64,000 nucleotides of DNA from Magicicada septendecula (Eukaryota; Arthropoda; Insecta; Hemiptera; Cicadidae): contig CM068372.1 of assembly GCA_034769895.1 (NCBI GenBank), forward strand, positions 436,856,958-436,920,957, given 5' to 3'. The translations under genes were made by a program, and so were the position numbers. The notes under the pieces were generated by a model. It ran no database searches and was not told the DNA's origin. It saw only the letters and a program-made list of their open reading frames with translations. The first letter of the stretch is position 1, and every line of letters starts with the position of its first letter. Shown in pieces: positions 39,501-52,663 of the stretch.

Positions 39501-42010
39501 GTCAGTTCAAAGAAGGAAATTAATAAATTCCAACTTTTCGCTGCTCAAGACATAATGAATTTGTATTATGTTTATATTTACTGTCAAGATATCGTATATA
39601 CGAATGTCATACGTTACGTGCATACATTAAAAAATATATTCCAAGTCCGCGTGTCACTGGTCAGTTCGAAAAAGGAAATTAATAAATTCCAAATTTTCGC
39701 TGCTCAAGACATAAGGAATTTGTATTATGTTTATATTTTCTGCAAAGTTATCGTATATACGAATGTCATACGTTACGCGCATTCATTAAAAAATATATTC
39801 CAAGTCCGCGTGTCACTGGTCAGTTCAACGAAGGAAATTAATAAATTCCAAATTTTCGCTGCTCAAGACATAAGGAATTTGTATTAAGTTTATATTTTCT
39901 GTCAAGATATCGTATATACGAATGTCATACGTTACGTGCAATCAATAAAAAATATATTCCAAGTCCGCATTTTTCTGGTCAGTTCAAAGAAGGAAATTAA
40001 TAAATTCCAACTTTTCGCTGCTCAAGACATAATGAATTTGTATTATGTTTATATTTACTGTCAAGATATCGTATATACGAATGTCATACGTTACGTGCAT
40101 TCATTAAAAAATATATTCCAAATCCCCGTGTCACTGGTCAGTTCAAAGAAGGAAATTAATAAATTCCAACTTTTCGCTGCCCAAGACATAAGGAATTCGT
40201 ATTATGTTTATATTTTCTGTCAAGATATCGTATATACGAATGTCATACGTTACGTGCATTCTTTAAAAAATATATTCCAAGTCCGCGTGTCACTGGTCAG
40301 TTCAAAGAAAGAAATTAATAAATTCCAATATTTCGCTTCTCAAGACATAAGGTATTTGTATAATGTTTATATTTTCTGTCAAGAAATCGGATATACGGAT
40401 GTCATACGTTACGTGCATTCTTCAAAAATTATATTCCAAGTCCGCGTGTCACTGGTCAGTTCAAAGAAGGAAATTAATAAATTCCAACTTTTCGCTGCTC
40501 AAGACATAAGGAATTTGTATTATGTTTATATTTTCTTCAAAGATATCGTATATACGAATGTCATACGTTACGTGCATTCATTAAAAAATATATTCCAAGT
40601 CCGCGTGTCACTGGTCAGTTCAACGAAGGAAATTAATAAATTCCAACTTTTCGCTGCTCAAGACATAAGGAATTTGTATTATGTTTATATTTTCTGTCAA
40701 GATATCGTATATACGGATGTCATACGGTACGTGCATTCTTCAAAAAATATATTCCAAGTCCGCGTGTCACTGGTCAGTTCAAAGAAGGAAATTAAAAAAA
40801 TTCCAACTTTTCGCTGCTCAAGACATAAGGAATTTGTATTGTGTTTATATCTTCTGTCAAGATATCGTATATACGAATGTCATACGTTACGTGCATTCAT
40901 TAAAAATATATTCCAAGTCCGCATGTCACTGGTCAGTTCAAAGAAGGAAATTAATAAATTCCAAATTTCGCTGCTCAAGACATAAGGAATTTGTATTATG
41001 TTTATATTTTCTGTCAAGAAATCGGATATACGGATGTCATACGTTACGTGCATTCTTCAAAAATTATATTCCAAGTCCGCGTGTCACTGGTCAGTTCAAC
41101 GAAGGAAATTAATAAATTCCAAATTTTCGCTGCTCAAGACATAAGGAATTTGTATTATGTTTATATTTTCTTCAAAGATATCGTATATACGAATGTCATA
41201 CGTTACGTGCATTCATTAAAAAATATATTCCAAGTCCCCGTGTCACTGGTCAGTTCAACGAAGGAAATTAATAAATTCCAACTTTTCGCTGCTCAAGACA
41301 TAAGGAATTTGTATTATGTTTATATTTTCTGTCAAGATATCGTATATACGGATGTCATACGGTACGTGCATTCTTCAAAAAATATATTCCAAGTCCGCGT
41401 GTCACTGGTCAGTTCAAAGAAGGAAATTAAAAAAATTCCAACTTTTCGCTGCTCAAGACATAAGGAATTTGTATTAAGTTTATATTTTCTGTCAAGATAT
41501 CGTATATACGAATGTCATACGTTACGTGCATTCATTAAAAAATATATTCCAAGCCCGCGTGTCACTGGTCAGTTCAACGAAGGAAATTAATAAATTCCAA
41601 CTTTTCGCTGCTCAAGACATAAGGAATTTGTATTGTGTTTATATCTTCTGTCAAGATATCGTATATACGAATGTCATACGTTACGTGCATTCATTAAAAA
41701 TATATTCCAAGTCCGCATGTCACTGGTCAGCTCAAAGAAGGAAATTAATAAATTCCAAATTTCGCTGCTCAAGACATAAGGAATTTGTATTATGTTTATA
41801 TTTTCTGTCAAGATATCGTATATACGGATGTCATACGTTACGTGCACTCTTTAAAAAATATATTCCAAGTCCGCGTGTCACTGGTCAGTTCAAAGTAAGA
41901 AATTAATACATTCCAAATTTTCGCTGCTCAAGACATAAGGAATTTGTATTATGTTTATATTTTCTGTTAAGATATCGTATATACGGATGTCATACGTTAC
42001 GTGCATTCTT
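36600..42010 (+). repeat. Right-domain higher-order repeat, copy 1 (about 67-monomer shift)
   Basis: Landmarks here reappear at 47728-52663. 37713 maps to 48364 and 38188 to 48839, both at 10,651 bp. 39402 maps to 50055, 39936 to 50589, and 41526 to 52179, all at 10,653 bp (67 x 159). Rare spellings are shared: TTCCAATATTTCGCT at 40324 and 50977, and GTATAATGTTT near 40357 and 51010. At the left end (36759 to 47728) the shift is 10,969 because two monomers were lost in copy 2. The stretch from about 38900 to 39375 is rearranged relative to copy 2. Confidence 0.82.
38188..38346 (+). repeat. XbaI marker monomer with paired indels
   Basis: TCTAGA lies at 38274-38279, with the paired +1 and -1 changes and CTGTTCAG. 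It has a private ATTACAAATTTCG spelling. The preceding monomer carries CAAAGTAAGAAATT, as in the other right-half copies. Confidence 0.85.
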
Positions 42011-42160
42011 AAAAAAATATATTCCAAGTCCGCGTGTCACTGTTCAGGTCAAAGAAGGAAATTAAAAAAATTCCAAATTTCGCTGCTCTAGACATAAGGA
42101 ATTTGTATGAAGTTTATATTTTCTGTCGAGATATCGTATATAGAGATGTCATACGTTACG
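42001..42160 (+). repeat. XbaI marker monomer with paired indels
   Basis: TCTAGA lies at 42087-42092. This copy has CATTCTTAAAAAAATAT and CTGTTCAGGTCAAAG as private changes. In the matching right-domain copy 2 the marker unit is absent: at 52654 an ordinary subtype stands in its place, which sets the end of the 67-monomer match. Confidence 0.82.
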
Positions 42161-45128
42161 TGCATTCTTTAAAAAATATATTCCAAGTCCGCGTGTCACT
42201 GGTCAGTTCAAAGAAGGAAATTAATAAATTCCAACTTTTCGCTGCTCAAGACATAAGGAATTTGTATTAAGTTTATATTTTCTGTCTAGATATCGTATAT
42301 ATAGGGATGTCATACGTTACGTGCATTCTTTAAAAAATATATTCCAAGTCCGCGTGTCACTGGTCAGTTCAAAGAAGGAAATTAATAAATTCCAACTTTT
42401 CGCTGCTCAAGACATGAGGAATTTGTATTATGTTTATATTTTCTGTCAAGATATCGTATAAAATTATGTCATACGTTACGTGCATTCTTTAAAATATATA
42501 TATTCCAAGTCCCCGTTTCACTGGTCAGTTCAAAGAAGGAAATTAATAAATTCGAACTTTTCGCTGCTCAAGACATAAGGAATTTGTATTATGTTTATAT
42601 TTTCTGTCAAGATATCGTATATACGGATGTCATACGTTACGTGCATTCATTAAAAAATATATTCCAAATCCGCGTGTCACTGGTCAGTTCAAAGAAGGAA
42701 ATTAATAAATTCCAACTTTTCGCTGCTCAAGACATAACGAATTTGTATTATGTTTATATTTTCTGTCAAGATATCGTATAAAGGGATGTCATACGTTACG
42801 TGCATTCTTTAAAAAATATATTCCAAGTCCGCGTGTCACTGGTCAGTTCGAAAAAGGAAATTAATGAATTCCAAATTTTCGCTGCTCAAGACATAAGGAA
42901 TTTGTATTATGTTTATATTTTCTGCAAAGATATCGTATATACGAATGTCATACGTTACGCGCATGCATTAAAAAATATATTCCAAGTCCGCGTGTCACTG
43001 GTCAGTTCAACGAAGGAAATTAATAAATTCCAAATTTTCGCTGCTCAAGACATAAGGAATTTGTATTAAGTTTATATTTTCTGTCAAGATATCGTATATA
43101 CGAATGTCATACGTTACGTGCAATCAATAAAAAATATATTCCAAGTCCGCATTTCTCTGGTCAGTTCAAAGAAGGAAATTAATAAATTCCAACTTTTCGC
43201 TGCTCAAGACATAATGAATTTGTATTATGTTTATATTTACTGTCAAGATATCGTATATACGAATGTCATACGTTACGTGCATTCATTAAAAAATATATTC
43301 CAAATCCCCATGTCACTGGTCAGTTCAAAGAAGGAAATTAATAAATTCCAACTTTTCGCTGCCCAAGACATAAGGAATTCGTATTATGTTTATATTTTCT
43401 GTCAAGATATCGTATATACGGATGTCATACGTTACGTGCATTCTTTAAAAAATATATTCCAAGTCCGCGTGTCACTGGTCAGTTCAAAGAAAGAAATTAA
43501 TAAATTCCAAATTTTCGCTGCTCAAGACATAAGGTATTTGTATTATGTTTATATTTTCTGTCAAGAAATCGGATATACGGATGTCATACGTTACGTGCAT
43601 TCTTCAAAAATTATATTCCAAGTCAGCGTGTCACTGGTCAGTTCAAAGAAGGAAATTAATAAATTCCAAATTTTCGCTGCTCAAGACATAAGGAATTTGT
43701 ATTATGTTTATATTTTCTGTCAAGATATCGTATATACGAATGTCATACGTTACGTGCATTCATTAAAAAATATATTCCAAGTCCGCGTGTCACTGGTCAG
43801 TTCAAAGAAGGAAATTAATAAATTCCAACTTTTCTCTGCTAAAGACAGAAGGAATTTGTATTAAGTTTATATTGTCTGTCAAGATATCGTATATACGGAT
43901 GTCATACGTTACGTGCATTCTTTGAAAAATATATTCCAAATCCGCGTGTCACTGGTCAGTTCAAAGAAGGAAATTAATAAATTCCAAATTTTCGCTGCTC
44001 AAGACATGAGGAATTTGTATTATGTTTATATTTTCTGTCAAGATATCGTATAAAATTATGTCATACGTTACGTGCATTCTTTAAAAAATATATATTCCAA
44101 GTCCCCGTTTCACTGGTCAGTTCAAAGAAGGAAATTAATAAATTCCAACTTTTCGCTGCTCAAGACATAAGGAATTTGTATTATGTTTATATTTACTGTC
44201 AAGATATCGTATATACGAATGTCATACGTTACGTGCATTCATTAAAAAATATATTCCAAATCCCCATGTCACTGGTCAGTTCAAAGAAGGAAATTAATAA
44301 ATTCCAACTTTTCGCTGCCCAAGACATAAGGAATTCGTATTATGTTTATATTTTCGGTCAAGATATCGTATATACGGATGTCATACGTTACGTGCATTCT
44401 TCAAAAATTATATTCCAAGTCAGCGTGTCACTGGTCAGTTCAAAGAAGGAAATTAATAAATTCCAACTTTTCGCTGCTCAAGACATAAGGAATTTGTATT
44501 ATGTTTATATTTTCTGTCAAGATATCGTATATACGAATGTCATACGTTACGTGCATTCTTTAAAAAATATATTCCAAGTCCGCGTGTCACTGGTCAGTTC
44601 GAAAAAGGAAATTAATAAATTCCAACTTTTCGCTGCTCAAGACATAAGGAATTTGTATTAGGTTTATATTTTCTGCAAAGATATCGTATATACGAATGTC
44701 ATACGTTACGCGCATTCATCAAAAAATATATTCCAAGTCCGCGTGTCACTGGTCAGTTCAACGAAGGAAATTAATAAATTCCAAATTTTCGCTGCTCAAG
44801 ACATAAGGAATTTGTATTAAGTTTATATTTTCTGTCAAGATATTGTATATACGAATGCCATACGTTACGTGCAATCAATAAAAAATATATTCCAAGTCCG
44901 CATGTTTCTGGTCAGTTCAAACAAGGAAATTAATAAATTCCAACTTTTCGCTGCTCAAGACATAATGAATTTGTATTATGTTTATATTTTCTGTCAAGAT
45001 ATCGTATAAAATTATGTCATACGTTACGTGCATTCTTTAAAAAATATATTCCAAGTCCGCGTGTCACTGGTCAGTTCAAAGAAGGAAATTAATAAATTCC
45101 AACATTCGCTGCTCAAGACATAAGGAAT
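42161..45128 (+). repeat. Mixed-subtype stretch with several 161-bp units
   Basis: The order here is not a simple copy of one neighbour. It holds +2 bp units at about 42297 (GTATATATAGGGATG), 42491 (AAAATATATATATTCC) and 44090 (AAAAAATATATATTCC). It has a -1 unit at 45103 (AACATTCGCTG) and a TAG-bearing GTATTAGGTTTA unit at about 44655. It also has a GATATTGTATAT/GAATGCC unit followed by one with CAAACAAGG (44840-44930). Units with CATTTCTCTGG (43118) and CCCCATGTCAC (43277) recur near 56472 and 59652. Confidence 0.75.
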
Positions 45129-46242
45129 TTGTATTATGTTTATATTTTCTGTCAAGATATCGTATACACGGATGTCATACGTTACGTGCATTCTTTAAAA
45201 AATATATTCCAAGTCCGCGTGTCACTGGTCAGTTCGAAAAAGGAAATTAATAAATTCCAAATTTTCGCTGCTCAAGACATAAGGAATTTGTATTATGTTT
45301 ATATTTTCTGCAAAGATATCGTATATACGAATGTCATACGTTACGCGCATGCATTAAAAAATATATTCCAAGTCCGCGTGTCACTGGTCAGTTCAACGAA
45401 GGAAATTAATAAATTCCAAATTTTCGCTGCTCAAGACATAAGGAATTTGTATTAAGTTTATATTTTCTGTCAAGATATCGTATATACGTATGTCATACGT
45501 TACGTGCAATCAATAAAAAATATATTCCAAGTCCGCATTTTTCTGGTCAGTTCAAAGAAGGAAATTAATAAATTCCAACTTTTCGCTGCTCAAGACATAA
45601 TGAATTTGTATTATGTTTATATTTACTGTCAAGATATCGTATATACGAATGTCATACGTTACGTGCATTCATTAAAAAATATATTCCAAATCCCCGTGTC
45701 ACTGGTCAGTTCAAAGAAGGAAATTAATAAATTCCAACTTTTCGCTGCCCAAGACATAAGGAATTCGTATTATGTTTACATTTTCTGTCAAGATATCGTA
45801 TATACGGATGTCATACGTTACGTGCATTCTTTAAAAAATATATTCCAAGTCCGCGTGTCACTGGTCAGTTCAAAGAAAGAAATTAATAAATTCCAACATT
45901 TCGCTGCTCAAGACATAAGGTATTTGTATTATGTTTATATTTTCTGTCAAGAAATCGGATATACGGATGTCATACGTTACGTGCATTCTTCAAAAATTAT
46001 ATTCCAAGTCCGCGTGTCACTGGTCAGTTCAAAGAAGGAAATTAATAAATTCCAACTTTTCGCTGCTCAAGACATAAGGAATTTGTATTATGTTTATATT
46101 TTCTTCAAAGATATCGTATATACGAATGTCATACGTTACGTGCATTCATTAAAAAATATATTCCAAGTCCGCGTGTCACTGGTCAGTTCAACGAAGGAAA
46201 TTAATAAATTCCAACTTTTCGCTGCTCAAGACATAAGGAATT
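45129..46242 (+). repeat. Duplicate pair, copy 1 (2224-bp shift, right domain)
   Basis: It repeats at 47353-48466, again at 14 x 159 minus 2. Shared private spellings are GTATACACGG at 45164 and 47388, and TATATACGTATGTC near 45481 and 47705. Both copies also share a GCGCATGCATTAAA unit. Confidence 0.82.
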
Positions 46243-47352
46243 TGTATTATGTTTATATTTTCTGTCAAGATATCGTATATACGGATGTCATACGGTACGT
46301 GCATTCTTCAAAAAATATATTCCAAGTCCGCGTGTCACTGGTCAGTTCAAAGAAGGAAATTAATAAATTCCAACTTTTCGCTGCTCAAGACATAATGAAT
46401 TTGTATTATGTTTATATTTACTGTCAAGATATCGTATATACGAATGTCATACGTTACGTGCATTCATTAAAAATACATTCCAAATCCCCGTGTCACTGGT
46501 CAGTTCAAAGAAGGAAATTAATAAATTCCAACTTTTCGCTGCCCAAGACATAAGGAATTCGTATTATGTTTATATTTTCTGTCAAGATATCGTATATACG
46601 GATGTCATACGTTACATGCATTCTTTAAAAAATATATTCCAAGTCCGCGTGTCACTGGTCAGTTCAAAGAAGGAAATTAATAAATTCCAAATTTTCGCTG
46701 CTCAAGACATAAGGAATTTGTATTATGTTTATATTTTCTGTCAAGATATCGTATATACGAATGTCATACGTTACGTGCATTCATTAAAAAATATATTCCA
46801 AGTCCGCGTGTCACTGGTCAGTTCAAAGAAGGAAATTAATAAATTCCAACTTTTCTCTGATAAAGACAGAAGGAATTTGTATTAAGTTTATATTGTCTGT
46901 CAAGATATCGTATATACGGATGTCATCCGTTACGTGCATTCTTTAAAAAATATATTCCAAATCCGCGTGTCACTGGTCAGTTCAAAGAAGGAAATTAATA
47001 AATTCCAAATTTTCGCTGCTCAAGACATGATTAATTTGTATTATGTTTATATTTTCTGTCAAGATATCGTATAAAATTATGTCATACGTTACTTGCATTC
47101 TTTAAAAAATATATTCCAAGTCCGCGTTTCACTGGTCAGTTCAAAGAAGGAAATTAATAAATTCCAACATTCGCTGCTCAAGACATAAGGAATTTGTATT
47201 ATGTTTATATTTTCTGTCAAGATATCGTATATACGGATGTCATACGTTACGTGCATTCATTAAAAAATATATTCCAAATCCGCGTGTCACTGGTCAGTTC
47301 AAAGAAGGAAATTAATAAATTCCAACTTTTCGCTGCTCAAGACATAACGAAT
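46243..47352 (+). repeat. Units linking the two 2224-bp duplicates
   Basis: This runs through a -1 unit (AAAAATACATTCC near 46470), a TCTGATAAAGACAG variant and a GTATAAAATTATG unit with ACATGATTAATTTG. It then has a -1 unit (AACATTCGCTG, 47168). The part from about 46600 to 47700 matches about 58524-59624 at a shift of 11,924 bp (75 x 159 minus 1). Confidence 0.72.
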
Positions 47353-48466
47353 TTGTATTATGTTTATATTTTCTGTCAAGATATCGTATACACGGATGTC
47401 ATACGTTACGTGCATTCTTTAAAAAATATATTCCAAGTCCGCGTGTCACTGGTCAGTTCGAAAAAGGAAATTAATAAATTCCAAATTTTCGCTGCTCAAG
47501 ACATAAGGAATTTGTATTATGTTTATATTTTCTGCAAAGATATCGTATATACGAATGTCATACGTTACGCGCATGCATTAAAAAATATATTCCAAGTCCG
47601 CGTGTCACTGGTCAGTTCAACGAAGGAAATTAATAAATTCCAAATTTTCGCTGCTCAAGACATAAGGAATTTGTATTAAGTTTATATTTTCTGTCAAGAT
47701 ATCGTATATACGTATGTCATACGTTACGTGCAATCAATAAAAAATATATTCCAAGTCCGCATTTTTCTGGTCAGTTCAAAGAAGGAAATTAATAAATTCC
47801 AACTTTTCGCTGCTCAAGACATAATGAATTTGTATTATGTTTATATTTACTGTCAAGATATCGTATATACGAATGTCATACGTTACGTGCATTCATTAAA
47901 AAATATATTCCAAATCCCCGTGTCACTGGTCAGTTCAAAGAAGGAAATTAATAAATTCCAACTTTTCGCTGCCCAAGACATAAGGAATTCGTATTATGTT
48001 TACATTTTCTGTCAAGATATCGTATATACGGATGTCATACGTTACGTGCATTCTTTAAAAAATATATTCCAAGTCCGCGTGTCACTGGTCAGTTCAAAGA
48101 AAGAAATTAATAAATTCCAACATTTCGCTGCTCAAGACATAAGGTATTTGTATTATGTTTATATTTTCTGTCAAGAAATCGGATATACGGATGTCATACG
48201 TTACGTGCATTCTTCAAAAATTATATTCCAAGTCCGCGTGTCACTGGTCAGTTCAAAGAAGGAAATTAATAAATTCCAACTTTTCGCTGCTCAAGACATA
48301 AGGAATTTGTATTATGTTTATATTTTCTTCAAAGATATCGTATATACGAATGTCATACGTTACGTGCATTCATTAAAAAATATATTCCAAGTCCGCGTGT
48401 CACTGGTCAGTTCAACGAAGGAAATTAATAAATTCCAACTTTTCGCTGCTCAAGACATAAGGAATT
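47353..48466 (+). repeat. Duplicate pair, copy 2 (2224-bp shift, right domain)
   Basis: This is the partner of 45129-46242. After 48466 it continues into the GTATTGCGTTTATATC unit and the marker monomer. Copy 1 instead continues with two further units and then the AAAAATACATTCC unit. So the duplication boundary falls near 46242 and 48466. Confidence 0.82.
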
Positions 48467-51400
48467 TGTATTGCGTTTATATCTTCTGTCAAGATATCGT
48501 ATATACGAATGTCATACGTTACGTGCATTCATTAAAAATATATTCCAAGTCCGCATGTCACTGGTCAGTTCAAAGAAGCAAATTAATAAATTCCAAATTT
48601 CGCTGCTCAAGACATAAGGAATTTGTATTATGTTTATATTTTCTGTCAAGATATCGTATATACGGATGTCATACGTTACGTGCACTCTTTAAAAAATATA
48701 TTCCAAGTCCGCGTGTCACTGGTCAGTTCAAAGTAAGAAATTAATACATTCCAAATTTTCGCTGCTCAAGACATAAGGAATTTGTATTATGTTTATATTT
48801 TCTGTTAAGATATCGTATATACGGATGTCATACGTTACGTGCATTCTTTAAAAAATATATTCCAAGTCCGCGTGTCACTGTTCAGTTCAAAGAAGGAAAT
48901 TAAGAAAATTCCAAATTTCGCTGCTCTAGACATAAGGAATTTGTATGAAGTTTATATTTTCTGTCAAGATATCGTATATAGAGATGTCATACGTTACGTG
49001 CATTCTTTAAAAAATATAATCCAAGTCCGCGTGTCACTGGTCAGTTCAAAGAAGGAAATTAATAAATTCCAACTTTTCGCTGCTCAAGACATAACGAATT
49101 CGTATTATGTTTATATTTTCTGTCAAGATATCGTATATACGGATGTCATACGTTACGTGCATTCTTTAAAAAATATATTCCAAGTCCGCGTGTCACTGGT
49201 CAGTTCAAAGAAAGAAATTAATAAATTCCAACATTTCGCTGCTCAAGACATAAGGTATTTGTATTATGTTTATATTTTCTGTCAAGAAATCGGATATACG
49301 AATGTCATACGTTACGTGCATTCATTAAAAAATATATTCCAAATCCCCGTGTCACTGGTCAGTTCAAAGAAGGAAATTAATAAATTCCAACTTTTCGCTG
49401 CCCAAGACATAAGGAATTCGTATTATGTTTATATTTTCTGTCAAGATATCGTATCTAAGGATGTCATACGTTACATGCATTCTTTAAAAAATATATTCCA
49501 AGTCCGCGTGTCACTGGTCAGTTCAAAGAAGGAAATTAATAAATTCCAACTTTTCGCTGCTCAAGACATAAGGAATTTGTATTATGTTTATATTTTCTGT
49601 CAAGATATCGTATATACGAATGTCATACGTTACGTGCATTCATTAAAAAATATATTCCAAGTCCGCGTGTCACTGGTCAGTTCAAAGAAGGAAATTAATA
49701 AATTCCAACTTTTCTCTGCTAAAGTCAGAAGGAATTTGTATTAAGTTTATATTGTCTGTCAAGATATCGTATATACGGATGTCATCCGTTACGTGCATTC
49801 TTTAAAAAATATAATCCAAGTCCGCGTGTCACTGGTCAGTTCAAAGAAGGAAATTAATAAATTCCAACTTTTCGCTGCTCAAGACATAATGAATTTGTAT
49901 TATGTTTATATTTACTGTCAAGATATCGTATATACGAATGTCATACGTTACGTGCATTCATTAAAAATACATTCCAAATCCCCGTGTCACTGGTCAGTTC
50001 AAAGAAGGAAATTAATATAAATTCCAACTTTTCGCTGCTCAAGACATAACGAGTTTGTATTATGTTTATATTTTCTGTCAAGATATCGTATATACGAATG
50101 TCATACGTTACGTGCAATCAATAAAAAATATATTCCAAGTCCGCATTTTTCTGGTCAGTTCAAAGAAGGAAATTAATAAATTCCAACATTTCGCTGCTCA
50201 AGACATAATGAATTTGTATTATGTTTATATTTACTGTCAAGATATCGTATATACGAATGTCATACGTTACGTGCATTCATTAAAAAATATATTCCAAGTC
50301 CGCGTGTCACTGGTCAGTTCGAAAAAGGAAATTAATAAATTCCAAATTTTCGCTGCTCAAGACATAAGGAATTTGTATTATGTTTATATTTTCTGCAAAG
50401 ATATCGTATATACGAATGTCATACGTGACGCGCATTCATTAAAAAATATATTCCAAGTCCGCGTGTCACTGGTCAGTTCAACGAAGGAAATTAATAAATT
50501 CCAAATTTTCGCTGCTCAAGACATAAGGAATTTGTATTAAGTTTATATTTTCTGTCAAGATATCGTATATACGAATGTCATACGTTACGTGCAATCAATA
50601 AAAAATATATTCCAAGTCCGCATTTTTCTGGTCAGTTCAAAGAAGGAAATTAATAAATTCCAACTTTTCGCTGCTCAAGACATAATGAATTTGTATTATG
50701 TTTATATTTACTGTCAAGATATCGTATATACGAATGTCATACGTTACGTGCATTCATTAAAAAATATATTCCAAATCCCCGTGTCACTGGTCAGTTCAAA
50801 GAAGGAAATTAATAAATTCCAACTTTTCGCTGCCCGAGACATAAGGAATTCGTATTATGTTTATATTTTCTGTCAAGATATCGTATATACGAATGTCATA
50901 CGTTACGTGCATTCTTTAAAAAATATATTCCAAGTCCGCGTGTCACTGGTCAGTTCAAAGAAAGAAATTAAAAAATTCCAATATTTCGCTGCTCAAGACA
51001 TAAGGTATTTGTATAATGTTTATATTTTCTGTCAACAAATCGGATATACGGATGTCATACGTTACGTGCATTCTTAAAAAATTATATTCCAAGTCCGCGT
51101 GTTACTGGTCAGTTCAAAGAAGGAAATTAATAAATTCCAACTTTTCGCTGCTCAAGACATAAGGAATTTGTATTATGTTTATATTTTCTTCAAAGATATC
51201 GTATATACGAATGTCATACGTTACGTGCATTCATTAAAAAATATATTCCAAGTCCGCGTGTCACTGGTCAGTTCAACGAAGGATATTAATAAATTCCAAC
51301 TTTTCGCTGCTCAAGACATAAGGAATTTGTATTATGTTTATATTTTCTGTCAAGATATCGTATATACGGATGTCATACAGTACGTGCATTCTTCAAAAAA

Positions 51401-52663
51401 TATATTCCAAGTCCGCGTGTCACTGGTCAGTTCAAAGAAGGAAATTAAAAAAATTCCAACTTTTCGCTACTCAAGACATAAGGAATTTGTATTGTGTTTA
51501 TATCTTCTGTCAAGATATCGTATATACGAATGTCATACGTTACGTGCATTCATTAAAAATATATTCCAAGTCCGCATGTCACTGGTCAGTTCAAAGAAGG
51601 AAATTAATAAATTCCAAATTTCGCTGCTCAAGACATAAGGAATTTGTATTATGTTTATATTTTCTGTCAAGAAATCGGATATACGGATGTCATACGTTAC
51701 GTGCATTCTTCAAAAATTATATTCCAAGTCCGCGTGTCACTGGTCAGTTCAAAGAAGGAAATTAATAAATTCCAACTTTTCGCTGCTCAAGACATAAGGA
51801 ATTTGTATTATGTTTATATTTTCTTCAAAGATATCGTATATACGAATGTCATACGTTACGTGCATTCATTAAAAAATATAATCCAAGTCCGCGTGTCACT
51901 GGTCAGTTCAACGAAGGAAATTAATAAATTCCAAATTTTCGCTGCTCAAGACATAAGGAATTTGTATTATGTTTATATTTTCTGTCAAGATATCGTATAT
52001 ACGGATGTCATACGGTACGTGCATTCTTCAAAAAATATATTCCAAGTCCGCGTGTCACTGGTCAGTTCAAAGAAGGAAATTAAAAAAATTCCAACTTTTC
52101 GCTGCTCAAGACATAAGGAATTTGTATTAAGTTTATATTTTCTGTCAAGATATCGTATATACGAATGTCATACGTTACGTGCATTCATTAAAAAATATAT
52201 TCCAAGCCCGCGTGTCACTGGTCAGTTCAACGAAGGAAATTAATAAATTCCAACTTTTCGCTGCTCAAGACATAAGGAATTTGTATTGTGTTTATATCTT
52301 CTGTCAAGATATCGTATATACGAATGTCATACGTTACGTGCATTCATTAAAAATATATTCCAAGTCCGCATGTCACTGGTCAGTTCAAAGAAGGAAATTA
52401 ATAAATTCCAAATTTCGCTGCTCAAGACATAAGGAATTTGTATTATGTTTATATTTTCTGTCAAGATATCGTATATACGGATGTCATACGTTACGCGCAC
52501 TCTTTAAAAAATATATTCCAAGTCCGCGTGTCACTGGTCAGTTCAAAGTAAGAAATTAATACATTCCAAATTTTCGCTGCTCAAGACATAAGGAATTTGT
52601 ATTATGTTTATATTTTCTGTTAAGATATCGTATATACGGATGTCATACGTTACGTGCATTCTT
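47728..52663 (+). repeat. Right-domain higher-order repeat, copy 2
   Basis: This is the partner of 36600-42010 at a shift of 10,651-10,653 bp. Compared with copy 1 it lacks two monomers after the TTCTTCAAAG unit near 48300. It has a different join between about 49550 and 50028, where a +2 unit (AATATAAATTCC, near 50015) lies. From 50028 to 52653 the agreement is close and includes shared one-base length changes. Confidence 0.82.
48839..48997 (+). repeat. XbaI marker monomer with paired indels
   Basis: TCTAGA lies at 48925-48930. It has the same compensating changes as the other copies, with AAGAAAATTCC as a private variant in the A-run. It is preceded by the CAAAGTAAG unit and followed by a unit with AATATAATCC, as in the copy at 38188. 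Confidence 0.85.

Noticed and set aside
42284-42305. Microsatellite or regulatory element at GTATATATAGGG
   Set aside because: It is a +2 bp slippage variant of the GTATATACGG tail, shared with about 61050, and not an independent element.
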